Part shown: positions 33,845 through 41,746 of the stretch, in pieces
Layout of the letters: each line of letters opens with the position of its first letter
Numbering within the stretch: the first letter of the stretch is position 1
From: Elusimicrobiota bacterium
Lineage (GTDB): Bacteria > Elusimicrobiota > Elusimicrobia > UBA1565 > UBA9628
NCBI GenBank assembly: GCA_026388095.1
Contig: JAPLKL010000014.1
Coordinates: 1 to 64,000 of the forward strand
Length of the DNA: 64,000 nt
Direction: 5' to 3'
Made by a program: the position numbers and the translations under genes
The notes under the pieces: model-generated
Seen by the model: only the letters and a program-made list of their open reading frames with translations
What the model was told of the DNA's origin: nothing
Database searches by the model: none

Positions 33845-35095
33845 ATGATCCGCGCCGAGAGACTCGCCTTGATCCTCACTCTGGGCCTTCTGGTCCCCGC
33901 AGCCGCACACGCCAAATCCTGCCCTACGGACACCAGCAAGCTGCGCCGCCACATCGTTTCGTGCCGGGCCGAGAACAGCATGGCGCAATGCCGCAAGGCC
34001 GTGGCCGCCATCAGCTGCTCCGTGCAGCGCGAGCTCGCCCTCATCAACGCCGTCGTCATCACGGTCCCGGAAGATGAGATGGGGACTCTGGAGTACAAGC
34101 TGGCTTCCGCTCCCGAGGTCCAGGCCTACGAAGAGGACAAGTACGTCAAATGGATCACAGCCGCGGAGCTGACGCTGCCCAAGTTCGAGTTCCCCCCCAT
34201 CCAGAGCCTGGTCCCGGCTTTCCAGTCCACGTCCAAGGCCGGGCCGAAGGCTGGCGCCCAACTGCCCTGGGGGATCGCGCGGGTCAACGCCCCCGCCGCC
34301 TGGAAGACCAGCATGGGAGCGGGCGTGAAGGTCGCGGTCATCGACACGGGCATCGACTATAACCACGCGGCCCTCAAGGTCAACGTGAAGGGCGGGTTCA
34401 ACGCCGTCGACGAGAAGAACCCGAACGACTTCATGGACGACCAGGGGCACGGCAGCCATGTCTCCGGCACCATCGCCGGGGTCTACAACGGCGGCAACGG
34501 CGCCGGCAATTCAGGCGTCATCGGCGTGGCCCCCAAGGCCAGCCTCTACGGCGTCAAGGTCCTCGACGCCCAGGGCGGCGGGAGCTACTCCACCATCATC
34601 GCCGGCATCGAGTGGGCCGTGAAGAACGGGATGCAGGTGGCCAACATGAGCTTGGGCGCGCCGGAGGGCACGGACGCCCTGCACCAGGCGATCATAGCGG
34701 CCAAGAAGGCGGGGCTGGTCATCATGGCCGCGGCGGGCAACGACTCGGGCGCGCCGGTGGGCTACCCGGCCGCCTACCCGGAGACCATCTGCGTCACGGC
34801 CTCCAACGACCAGGACCAGATGGCCTCGTTCTCCAGCAAGGGCTCCGCGCTGACCTTCATCGCCCCCGGCGAGGACATCCTGTCCGTGAAACTCGGCGGC
34901 GGCTACATCAAGCACTCCGGCACGTCCATGGCCACCCCGCACATGACGGGCCTGGGCGCTCTGGCCATCGCCTCCGGAGCCAAGGGCTTCGCCGGCGTCA
35001 AGAACGCGCTGATGAAAGCCGCCACGCAGCTGCCAGGACTGGCCGCCGACGAGCAGGGCTACGGGCTGGTGGACGCGGCCAAGCTCGTGCGCTAG
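33845..35095 (+). CDS. Secreted subtilisin-like serine protease (S8)
   Basis: The 416-residue product has a signal peptide (LALILTLGLLVPAAAHA). An inhibitor-I9-like propeptide follows (VITVPEDEMGTLEYKLASAPEVQAYEED), then a subtilase domain. The catalytic residues are Asp167 (VIDTGIDYNH), His202 (GHGSHVSGT) and Ser361 (SGTSMATPHMTG), with oxyanion Asn in AAAGNDSG. It is probably autoprocessed and extracellular. I chose ATG 33845 with AAGGAG 9 bases upstream; an in-frame ATG at 33821 overlaps that site. A TATAAA box lies at 33794-33799. A strong terminator follows. Confidence 0.95.
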   Translation: MIRAERLALILTLGLLVPAAAHAKSCPTDTSKLRRHIVSCRAENSMAQCRKAVAAISCSVQRELALINAVVITVPEDEMGTLEYKLASAPEVQAYEEDKYVKWITAAELTLPKFEFPPIQSLVPAFQSTSKAGPKAGAQLPWGIARVNAPAAWKTSMGAGVKVAVIDTGIDYNHAALKVNVKGGFNAVDEKNPNDFMDDQGHGSHVSGTIAGVYNGGNGAGNSGVIGVAPKASLYGVKVLDAQGGGSYSTIIAGIEWAVKNGMQVANMSLGAPEGTDALHQAIIAAKKAGLVIMAAAGNDSGAPVGYPAAYPETICVTASNDQDQMASFSSKGSALTFIAPGEDILSVKLGGGYIKHSGTSMATPHMTGLGALAIASGAKGFAGVKNALMKAATQLPGLAADEQGYGLVDAAKLVR

Positions 35096-35110
35096 ACTCT
35101 GCCCTAACAG

Positions 35111-35146
35111 AAGCCCGGCTGGGATTTGGCTCCCAGCCGGGCTTTT
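35111..35146 (+). terminator. Rho-independent terminator after subtilisin gene
   Basis: A 14-bp perfect stem AAGCCCGGCTGGGA/TCCCAGCCGGGCTT with a 6-base loop is followed by TTCG. It lies between the subtilisin gene and the convergent LOG-like gene. Confidence 0.88.
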
Positions 35147-35169
35147 CGCTGTCCGTCTCGCCGTGAGGA

Positions 35170-36498
35170 CTACGGCAAGGGCATGGACGGGACCTCGTCC
35201 GCGGAATCGACCACGCTGAAGAGCTCCTCGGGCTTGGATCCCAGAAGGCCGTCCTCGTAGAGGCGCCGGTACTGCTCGCTCAGGCTGCGGAAGAAATCGC
35301 GACCGATGAGGTAGATGCGCAAGGGCGGGTTCTTGCCCCGGTATTTGTTCCGGGCGATGAGCGTGGCCGCTTCCTGCAGGGCGGTCGGGCCGCCCGGATA
35401 GACCAAATAGGCTCCCCCCACCTGGCGGGTGTAGCCGCCGGCCGGATCCCGGGAAGGCTTGGCCGGCTTCACCGCCTGGGCTGGAGCCGTCACCGCGGCG
35501 ATGATCTCGTCGGCCGAATCCACGACCTGGAAAAGCTCGCGCGGCTTGGCCGCCAGGAGCCCCTGCGCGTAGAGCCGGTCGTACTGCGCCTCCAGGCCGC
35601 GGTAGAAATCCCGGCCTACGAACAAGATGCGTTTGGGCGGTTCGCTGCCCCGGCGTTCGTTCTGGCCGATCAAGAACGAGGCTTCCTGGATGCTGGAGGC
35701 GCCGCCGGGGAACACGAGGAAGGTGTCCGAGACCTTATGGAACTTCTCGATGCGCGCCGCCTCGGAATCCGCGATGCCGATGGCGCGGGCATCCGCCAGG
35801 TTCTCGTCGCCCCAAGCCGGGATCCGCACGATGGCCAAATTTTCGCCGGCGCGCGCGCCCGTGCGCGCCGCCTCTTTGGAGGCGGCTGCGGCCGCGTCGT
35901 AGGCCGCGCCCATAATGCCGGCGTTGCCGCAGCCGGACAGGATGTTGTAGCCGCGGCGCACCAGCTCCCCTGCGATTCGGGCGGCCAGGTCCATGTGCCG
36001 GAGGATCGGGTCCGCGGCGCGGGAACTGCCCAGGACGGTCACGGTCCGGGAGCGCGAATCAGGGGTGGTGTAGCGTTCGTCCAGAGCAGGGATCTCGTCG
36101 AAAGTGGCGGGCTTGGGGTCGGCGGCGCCATCGAAAGCCTGGGCCGAGAGCGTCCCCAACTCGTCCTGCCCCCTCTGCCGAGAGGCCTCGATGCCCGCGG
36201 TGAGTCCTTGCAGCGAGCCCATGGCCGTGGGCTGGGCCGCGGGCGCCGGAAGGACGGCAGGGGCGGCCGGCACCGCCACCGGCACGGGGAGCAGCAGGGA
36301 AAAGGCGGGAGCGGCCAGGAGCGCCGGCGTCAGCGAGGTGAGGCCGGGGTCGGAGAGCAGGTTGTGCGTGACGATCGCGGGGACCAATACTGGCGGAGCC
36401 GAGACCCGGCCCCCGGTGAGGAAAATCGCGGCCCCAGCGGACCGCCCCAGGCCGGCAGCCAAGCAGACTGCGCTCAGAACGAGTGACACACGTCTCAT
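35170..36498 (-). CDS. Exported LOG-like (lysine-decarboxylase-fold) protein with duplicated C-terminal half
   Basis: The 442-residue product has a signal-like N-terminus and an Ala/Pro/Val-rich stretch (to about 130). A Rossmann domain follows of the LOG/TIGR00730 type: VTVLGSSRAADP, ARIAGELVRRGYNILSGCGNAGIMGAAYDAA and FLVFPGGASSIQEASFLIGQN. LOG enzymes release free cytokinin bases from nucleotides and need PGGxGTxxE; here the equivalents are PGGASSIQE and, in a second copy, PGGPTALQE. The last 74-residue block is duplicated almost exactly. Function is uncertain, especially for an exported protein. TATACT lies 6 bases before the ATG. Confidence 0.78.
   Translation of the reverse strand: MRRVSLVLSAVCLAAGLGRSAGAAIFLTGGRVSAPPVLVPAIVTHNLLSDPGLTSLTPALLAAPAFSLLLPVPVAVPAAPAVLPAPAAQPTAMGSLQGLTAGIEASRQRGQDELGTLSAQAFDGAADPKPATFDEIPALDERYTTPDSRSRTVTVLGSSRAADPILRHMDLAARIAGELVRRGYNILSGCGNAGIMGAAYDAAAAASKEAARTGARAGENLAIVRIPAWGDENLADARAIGIADSEAARIEKFHKVSDTFLVFPGGASSIQEASFLIGQNERRGSEPPKRILFVGRDFYRGLEAQYDRLYAQGLLAAKPRELFQVVDSADEIIAAVTAPAQAVKPAKPSRDPAGGYTRQVGGAYLVYPGGPTALQEAATLIARNKYRGKNPPLRIYLIGRDFFRSLSEQYRRLYEDGLLGSKPEELFSVVDSADEVPSMPLP
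35188..35409 (-). repeat. Second copy of 74-residue PGG half-domain in LOG-like gene
   Basis: This block (YLVYPGGPTALQEA to VVDSADEVP) matches the block at 35500-35721 position by position with the same length, including YRGLEAQYDRLYAQGLL versus FRSLSEQYRRLYEDGLL. Confidence 0.88.
35500..35721 (-). repeat. First copy of 74-residue PGG half-domain in LOG-like gene
   Basis: This block (FLVFPGGASSIQEA to VVDSADEII) is in the normal position of the LOG catalytic half. It is separated from the second copy by a 30-residue linker. Confidence 0.88.
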
Positions 36499-36504
36499 AA
36501 CCTC

Positions 36505-36510
36505 AGTATA
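36505..36510 (-). promoter_or_regulatory. -10 box (TATACT), leaderless-type, for LOG-like gene
   Basis: TATACT on the minus strand ends 6 bases before the ATG at 36498. GGCCCAG at 36532-36538 starts 28 bases upstream of the box, the same spacing as at the HAD gene. Confidence 0.68.
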
Positions 36511-36576
36511 AAGGGCTCGCTGCGCGGGCGCCTGGGCCGACGGGGAAAGCCGCCGGGGACAAAAGGCCTAAAGGAA

Positions 36577-36607
36577 ACGCCCCCTGGCCAGGGCGGACAG
36601 GGGGCGT
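36577..36607 (-). terminator. Hairpin after secreted unknown gene
   Basis: ACGCCCCCT and AGGGGGCGT form a 9-bp stem around a 13-base loop just past the stop at 36623. On the minus strand it is followed by TTTCCTTT. A likely terminator. Confidence 0.65.
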
Positions 36608-36622
36608 CGGTGCGGCCGGGCG

Positions 36623-37507
36623 TCAGCGCGGCGCGCAGGCGTCGAATACGATCTTGCCCTTGGTGTAAGAGACCATGTCGCGGCAGTCGATCATGTGGGC
36701 ATGGAGCACGCTCTTGACCACATGGGTCTTGAGGTCGCACATGTCCACGTCCGCGCAGATGTCGCAGGGCTCGGAGTAATAGTATGCCGCCGTGTCCGTG
36801 AGCAAGACCAAGGACATCACGGTCGCCCCGCCTTCGCCGTAGCGGGCCGCGTCATAGCCCAGGTACGGCTTCTGTCCGTCGCGGAACACGGTCTTGGAGT
36901 AGCTGCTGGGCTGGTCCAGGGCCGCCTCGCAGGCCTTGAGCTCCGGATAGTCCGGCAGGCCGCGCAGCCGCGCCGGGGCCTTGGCCTGGTCCAGGCTGAG
37001 GATCTCGCCCGCGGCGATCTCTTCGCCGGAGGCCAGCTTGGCGTTGGCGAGCTTGCCGAAATTGCCGACCCAGTCCTTGCCCTTGGAGACCAGAACTTCC
37101 GAGTTCTCGGCGCCTTCATCCGTGACGATGGTCAGGCCGTAGCCGTCCTGCCCCTTATAGTAGCGCTCGGTGTAGGGCGGCAGATAATCGTTGCGGCCTT
37201 CCTCACGGCAGCCCGCATAGGAGAACTCCAGTTCGCGGCCGCCGGTCAGGGTCAGCGCAAACGGCATCTCGAGCTCCTTGGCGTCCCCGCAGGAAGAAGG
37301 CTGAGCCATGGCCAGCGCGGCCGCGGCCTCCCGTTTGCCGAGATCCCTCGGCAGGGCGCCGGCGGCCAATTCCTGGGAGATCACGGATTGGACTGCGGAG
37401 ACGGCGGCGTTGAATCCCGCGTCGTGGTCAGTTTGCGCGGCGGCCGGGGCTGCGGCCAGAGCGGCGAGAACGACGAAGAGCATCATGGGCTTCTCGGCAT
37501 GGGGCAT
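36623..37507 (-). CDS. Secreted protein of unknown function
   Basis: The 294-residue product has a signal peptide (MMLFVVLAALAAAPAAAQ). The mature protein has about nine cysteines, including a C-terminal CDICADVDMCDLKTHVVKSVLHAHMIDC cluster, and many Tyr-rich stretches (YLPPYTERYYKGQDGYG). No family is recognised. The Cys clustering suggests disulfides or metal binding. I chose the ATG at 37507 because AGGAGG sits 6 bases upstream; the longer frame to 37582 has no such site. A TACAAT box at the divergent spacer (about 37550) may serve as its promoter. Confidence 0.75.
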   Translation of the reverse strand: MPHAEKPMMLFVVLAALAAAPAAAQTDHDAGFNAAVSAVQSVISQELAAGALPRDLGKREAAAALAMAQPSSCGDAKELEMPFALTLTGGRELEFSYAGCREEGRNDYLPPYTERYYKGQDGYGLTIVTDEGAENSEVLVSKGKDWVGNFGKLANAKLASGEEIAAGEILSLDQAKAPARLRGLPDYPELKACEAALDQPSSYSKTVFRDGQKPYLGYDAARYGEGGATVMSLVLLTDTAAYYYSEPCDICADVDMCDLKTHVVKSVLHAHMIDCRDMVSYTKGKIVFDACAPR

Positions 37508-37665
37508 CGCGTTCCTCCTGTCGGGCGTCTCTGTCATGAGGCCCAACCATTGTACCGCGGCTTCGCTCCGGCCAGATGACAATCAGTTGACAAAAAGACC
37601 CGTGCCTGACGTCCTAGGGGCATTAGGTCCCAAGGCCCAGGCGCGCCAGGCGGGCGGGGCTTTTG

Positions 37666-37671
37666 TATAAT
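37666..37671 (+). promoter_or_regulatory. -10 box (TATAAT), near-leaderless, for FabH-like operon
   Basis: TATAAT ends 9 bases before the ATG at 37681. The element GGCCCAG (37634-37640) starts 32 bases upstream of the box, within AAGGCCCAGGCGCGCCAGG. Confidence 0.68.
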
Positions 37672-37680
37672 CATCCCATC

Positions 37681-38679
37681 ATGCTGAGCATATTAGGCTT
37701 GGGTTATTCGCTCGCCAAGACGGAGCTCGACAACGACTTCCTGCACAAGGAGGTCGGCCTGGCTTTGGGTCCGGACTGGGTCAAGGCGCGTCTGGGCATC
37801 TACAAGCGGTTCACCATCCTCAGCAAGGACTACATCAAGGACACCAAGAACGCCAATCCCAACGCCGCCATCGCGTTGGCCCGCAGCCAAGGGCAGACCC
37901 CCGTCACCTTGGGTGCCGAGGCCGCCCGCCAAGCCCTGGAGCATGCCGGCGTCAAGCCCGAGCAGATCGGCCTCGTCATCGCCAACAACGACACCCCCTT
38001 CGAGACCATCCCCAGCACCGCCAACCTGGTGGCCAAGGCCCTGGGCATCGGCTCCGGCCCCCATTTCGACGCCAACACCTCATGCTCGAGCTTCGCCCGC
38101 CATATGCAGCTGCTCTGCGAGATGGAGCCCAGCCTGCCCGAATATGTGCTCGCCGTGCAGACCGCGGCCTACACCACCCGCACCGACTACACCACCCGTT
38201 GCATGGACGGCTACATCTGGGGCGACGGGGCCGCGGCCCAGGTGCTCTCCGCCAAGCGGCCCGGACGGCTGAAGGTCACGCCCGTCGAATTCGGCACCAA
38301 GCCGGACGGCGCCGATGACGTGGTCATCGACGCCGCCGGCCATTTCCACCAGAAGGGAGCGGCGGTCAAGGAGTTCGCGCTGGCCAAGACCTGCGAACTC
38401 TTCCGGACCGCGGCGCAGCGCCACGGCCTGGACCTCAAGACCGTCTACACCATCGCCCACCAGAACAATTTCACCATGCAGAGCAAGATCGTCAAAGCCC
38501 TGGAGCTCCCCGAGGAGCGCCACCTGCGCAACGTCCAGGACCAGGGCAACACCGCCGCCGCGGGCGTGCCCTCGGTGCTGGCCCAGAACCTGCCCCGCCT
38601 CAAGGCCGGCGACTGCATCGTCTACGCCGTGGTCGGCTCCGGCCTGGCCTGGGGCGCGGGAGTCCTCGAGGTCCTGTGA
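37681..38679 (+). CDS. 3-oxoacyl-ACP synthase III-like (FabH family) ketosynthase
   Basis: FabH-type enzymes start a fatty or polyketide chain by joining an acyl-CoA to malonyl-ACP. The 332-residue product keeps the full triad: Cys135 (NTSCSSF), His260 (AHQNN) and Asn290 (QGNTAAAG). The N-terminus LSILGLGYSLAKTELDNDFL and GLVIANNDTPFETIPSTANLVAKALGI are family-like. It is the first of five plus-strand genes. Its stop overlaps the GTG of the next gene. The neighbours make a specialised rather than housekeeping role plausible; this is inference. Confidence 0.92.
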   Translation: MLSILGLGYSLAKTELDNDFLHKEVGLALGPDWVKARLGIYKRFTILSKDYIKDTKNANPNAAIALARSQGQTPVTLGAEAARQALEHAGVKPEQIGLVIANNDTPFETIPSTANLVAKALGIGSGPHFDANTSCSSFARHMQLLCEMEPSLPEYVLAVQTAAYTTRTDYTTRCMDGYIWGDGAAAQVLSAKRPGRLKVTPVEFGTKPDGADDVVIDAAGHFHQKGAAVKEFALAKTCELFRTAAQRHGLDLKTVYTIAHQNNFTMQSKIVKALELPEERHLRNVQDQGNTAAAGVPSVLAQNLPRLKAGDCIVYAVVGSGLAWGAGVLEVL

Positions 38680-39404
38680 AGGACGGCATCGCGGTCGTCA
38701 CCGGAGCCACGGGCGGCATCGGCCGCGCCGTGGCCCTGCTCATCGCCGAGCGCTCCCGCGGCCGCCTGCGCCTGGCCCTGCACTGCCGAGGCAATCGGGC
38801 CGCGGCCGAAGAGCTCTCGCGCCGCATCCCCGGCTCCTTCGTGGTGGCCGCGGACCTTGCCAGCGGCGAGGGCCGCCAAGCCCTTCTCGACGCGGTACTG
38901 GCCCAGGGGGAGCCCACAGTCCTGGTCAACAGCGCGGGCGTGGACAAGCCCTACGAGCCCGGCCTGCTCATCCGGGAGGAGTCCTTCGACCGCATCCTGG
39001 CCATCAACCTCAAAGCCCCCCTCTTCCTGATGAAGCTCTTCGGCAAGGTCATGACAGGCTCCGGCGGCGGAGCCATCGTCAACGTGAGCTCGGCCCTGGC
39101 CAGCCAAGCCCTGGCCGGCTGCTCCGTCTACCGCGCCTCCAAGGCCGCTTTGGAGGCGCTGACCAAGCAGTTCGCCTTCGAGCTGGGCCGCGGCGGCGTA
39201 CGGGTCAACGCGGTCGCGCCCGGCTTCGTGGAGACGCCCATGACCGCCGACGTGCCTGAGCAGGTCCGGGAGGGCATCCGCTCCGGGACCGCGCTGGGCC
39301 GCTTCGCGACCCCGGAAACCGTGGCCGAGGCCGTCTGGCAGCTCATCGACAACGAATCCATCAGCGGCGCCGTGCTCCCCGTCGACGGGGGCATGAACCT
39401 CTAG
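38676..39404 (+). CDS. 3-oxoacyl-ACP reductase-like SDR (FabG family)
   Basis: The 242-residue product is a classical short-chain dehydrogenase. It has VTGATGGIGRAVA (NADPH binding), the LVNSAG strand, catalytic Ser in VNVSSALAS, Tyr152 and Lys156 (VYRASKAALE) and GFVETPMTADVPE. The end GAVLPVDGGMNL is FabG-like. It probably reduces the ketone made by the upstream ketosynthase. It starts with GTG at 38676 (GTGA overlap). The next start is 8 bases after its stop with AGGAGG between. Confidence 0.93.
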   Translation: MKDGIAVVTGATGGIGRAVALLIAERSRGRLRLALHCRGNRAAAEELSRRIPGSFVVAADLASGEGRQALLDAVLAQGEPTVLVNSAGVDKPYEPGLLIREESFDRILAINLKAPLFLMKLFGKVMTGSGGGAIVNVSSALASQALAGCSVYRASKAALEALTKQFAFELGRGGVRVNAVAPGFVETPMTADVPEQVREGIRSGTALGRFATPETVAEAVWQLIDNESISGAVLPVDGGMNL

Positions 39405-39412
39405 GAGGCCCA

Positions 39413-40363
39413 ATGAGCCCGAAATACTGCGTGCTTTTCGCCGGACAATCCGTGCAGGCCCAGGGGATGTGCCGTGAGCTCTGGCGCATACCCGCCGCCC
39501 GGGACATTCTGGAGCGGCTCAAGCCCTCCTTGGGCGACGACTTGGAGCACATCACCACCGAGATGCCCGGCCCGGAGCTGGCCAAGACCTTCAATGCCCA
39601 GCGCGCCATACACGCCCATCATCTGGGCAATTGGTTCGCCTACAAGGCCGCGCATCCGGAGTTGGAGCTCTGCGGCGCGGTCGGCCACTCCATGGGCGTG
39701 GTCGCGGCCCTGGTCGCGGCCGGGGCGCTGAGCGTGGAGGACTCCGGGCTCTTCATCCGGGCCCGGGCCCAGGCCTTCTCCGACGTGTGCCGGACCTTCG
39801 CCGAGCCCCAGGGCATGGCCGCGGTCATCACCAAGAAGCTCGGCGAGTTCAAAGACCGCATCGCGGCTTTCCCCGGGGTGTCCTTGGCCCTGCACAACAC
39901 GCTGGGCAAGGGCACCATCGGAGGCAAGCTCGCGGACATCGAGGCCTTCGCGGCGCACGTCAAGAAGGAAGGCTGGCCCATGAAGGTGCTGGTCCTGAAG
40001 GTCGAGGGCCCGTATCACACCGCGGCCTTCACCCCGTGCAAGCCGGCCCTTCAGGCCGCGGTGGAGAAGATCGCCCTGCGGCCGCCGCAGATCCCGGTCT
40101 TCATGGGAACCTCCGGGCGCGCCGAATCCGACCCGGCGCGCATCCGGTCGCTCCTGGTGGAACAGGCCGACCATCTGGAGCGGCACTTCGACGCGGTCCG
40201 GGCCGCCTTCGACGGCGGCTGCCGGGACTTCATCGAGGTCGGGTACAAGCCTCAGCCCATCGCCTGGCTCTCCGACCAGCTCGTCGGCGAAGACGGCAAG
40301 GCTCTGGCCGGGGTGGCGGCCCTCGCGGTCAAGACCGAAGCGCTCGGGGAAAAGGTAGAATAG
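39413..40363 (+). CDS. Malonyl-CoA:ACP acyltransferase-like (FabD family)
   Basis: FabD enzymes load malonyl units onto acyl carrier protein. The 316-residue product has the nucleophile motif GHSMG (Ser93; usual form GHSLG) and the catalytic His202 in GPYHTAAF. FAGQSVQAQGMCREL at the N-terminus is the family start (FPGQGxQ). Some positions differ from housekeeping FabD, so a different acyl donor is possible. AGGAGG precedes the ATG. It sits between the FabG-like gene and the first aminotransferase. No acyl carrier protein gene is present in the cluster. Confidence 0.88.
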   Translation: MSPKYCVLFAGQSVQAQGMCRELWRIPAARDILERLKPSLGDDLEHITTEMPGPELAKTFNAQRAIHAHHLGNWFAYKAAHPELELCGAVGHSMGVVAALVAAGALSVEDSGLFIRARAQAFSDVCRTFAEPQGMAAVITKKLGEFKDRIAAFPGVSLALHNTLGKGTIGGKLADIEAFAAHVKKEGWPMKVLVLKVEGPYHTAAFTPCKPALQAAVEKIALRPPQIPVFMGTSGRAESDPARIRSLLVEQADHLERHFDAVRAAFDGGCRDFIEVGYKPQPIAWLSDQLVGEDGKALAGVAALAVKTEALGEKVE

Positions 40364-40384
40364 GCCCGCAGGAGGAGAATCCCG

Positions 40385-41743
40385 ATGCCCGCCATCGCTG
40401 AGCGCCGCTACCCGCACTCGCCGGTCTTCTACCGCAACCTGCGCCGACCCATGCCCTGCATCGTGCGCGGGGAGGGCTGCTATCTCTACGACGAGGCGGG
40501 CAAGCGCTACCTCGACGCCTCGGGTGGGGCCTTCGTGGCCAACATCGGCCACGGAGTGGAGGAGCTCAGCCGCGCCCTCTTCGAGCAGGGGTCCAAGGTG
40601 GCCTACGTCAACGGCACCGCCTTCACGAGCGAGCCGGTGGAGGAGCTCGCCGCGGAGCTGGCCACCCTCTCCCCCGCGGGGATGGACAAGGCCTACTTCC
40701 TATCCAGCGGCTCCGAGGCCGTGGAGGCGGCGCTCAAGCTCGCCCGGCAGCACTGGGTCGAGATGGGCTTGCACGCCAAGCATAAGGTCATCTCCCAGAC
40801 CCCGGGCTACCACGGCAACACGCTGCTGGCCCTCTCGGCCTCGGCCCGGGAGCACTACAAGAAGCTCTACGGCCCCTGGCTGGTCAAGGTGCCCATGATT
40901 CCGGCGCCCTATCCCTACCGCTGCTCCTGCGCGGGCGCGGCGGAATGCCCGGTCTGCACCGGCGCGGTCCTCGAGGAGGCCATCCTGCGCGAGGATCCCG
41001 AGACCGTGGCCGCGTTCATCGCCGAGCCCATCGGCGGCTCCTCCACCGGGGCCAGCGTGCCGCGCCCTGACTACTACAAGCGCGTGCGGGACATCTGCGA
41101 CCGCTACCAGGTGCTGTTCATCGCCGACGAGGTGCTGACCGGCGCCGGCCGCACGGGCAAGTGGCTGGCCATGGAGTATTACGGTACCCAGCCCGACATC
41201 ATCACGATGGGCAAGGGCATCAGCGGCGGCTACGTCCCCCTCTCCGCCGTGATCACCTCGCCGCGCATCATCGACCCCATCGCGCGCGGCAGCGGCGCCT
41301 TCAAGCACGCCCAGACCTTCTCCCACGTCCCCTCCATCTGCGCCGTGGGGTTGGCCGCGGTGCGCTACATCAAGTCGCGCAAGCTCGTGGACCTGGCCGC
41401 CGAGACGGGGCAGACCCTCCAGAAGCGGCTCAAGACCCTGCAGAGCCTGCCCGGTGTGGGCGACGTGCGCGGCATCGGGATGCTGGCCGCCGTCGAGTTC
41501 GTGGCCGACAAGGCGACCCGCCGGCCGTTCCCGCGGGCGCTCAAGTTCGCCGAGACCTTCACCGAGGCGGCCCAGGAGGCCGGCCTGGTGGTCTGGCCGA
41601 ACGTGGGCCAGGCCGACGGCGAGGACGGCGACTTGGTCATGATCGCTCCCCCGTTCATCATCAGCCCGGCGGAGATCGACTCGCTGGTCTCCCTGTTCAA
41701 GACCGCCCTGGAGGCGACCCTCCACAAGACCCAAGGAGCCTGA
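40385..41743 (+). CDS. Class III PLP-dependent aminotransferase (1)
   Basis: The 452-residue product is a fold-type I, class III aminotransferase. It has LYDEAGKRYLDASGG near the N-terminus, SSGSEAVEAALKLAR (phosphate cup), FIADEVLTGAGRTG (Asp for the pyridine nitrogen) and PLP lysine Lys277 in MGKGISGG. Four cysteines around YRCSCAGAAECPVC (about residues 178-190) are an extra feature. This group handles omega-amino groups, for example diamines or beta-amino acids. AGGAGG precedes the ATG. It is followed by a second aminotransferase 3 bases later. Confidence 0.92.
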   Translation: MPAIAERRYPHSPVFYRNLRRPMPCIVRGEGCYLYDEAGKRYLDASGGAFVANIGHGVEELSRALFEQGSKVAYVNGTAFTSEPVEELAAELATLSPAGMDKAYFLSSGSEAVEAALKLARQHWVEMGLHAKHKVISQTPGYHGNTLLALSASAREHYKKLYGPWLVKVPMIPAPYPYRCSCAGAAECPVCTGAVLEEAILREDPETVAAFIAEPIGGSSTGASVPRPDYYKRVRDICDRYQVLFIADEVLTGAGRTGKWLAMEYYGTQPDIITMGKGISGGYVPLSAVITSPRIIDPIARGSGAFKHAQTFSHVPSICAVGLAAVRYIKSRKLVDLAAETGQTLQKRLKTLQSLPGVGDVRGIGMLAAVEFVADKATRRPFPRALKFAETFTEAAQEAGLVVWPNVGQADGEDGDLVMIAPPFIISPAEIDSLVSLFKTALEATLHKTQGA

Positions 41744-41746
41744 TCC

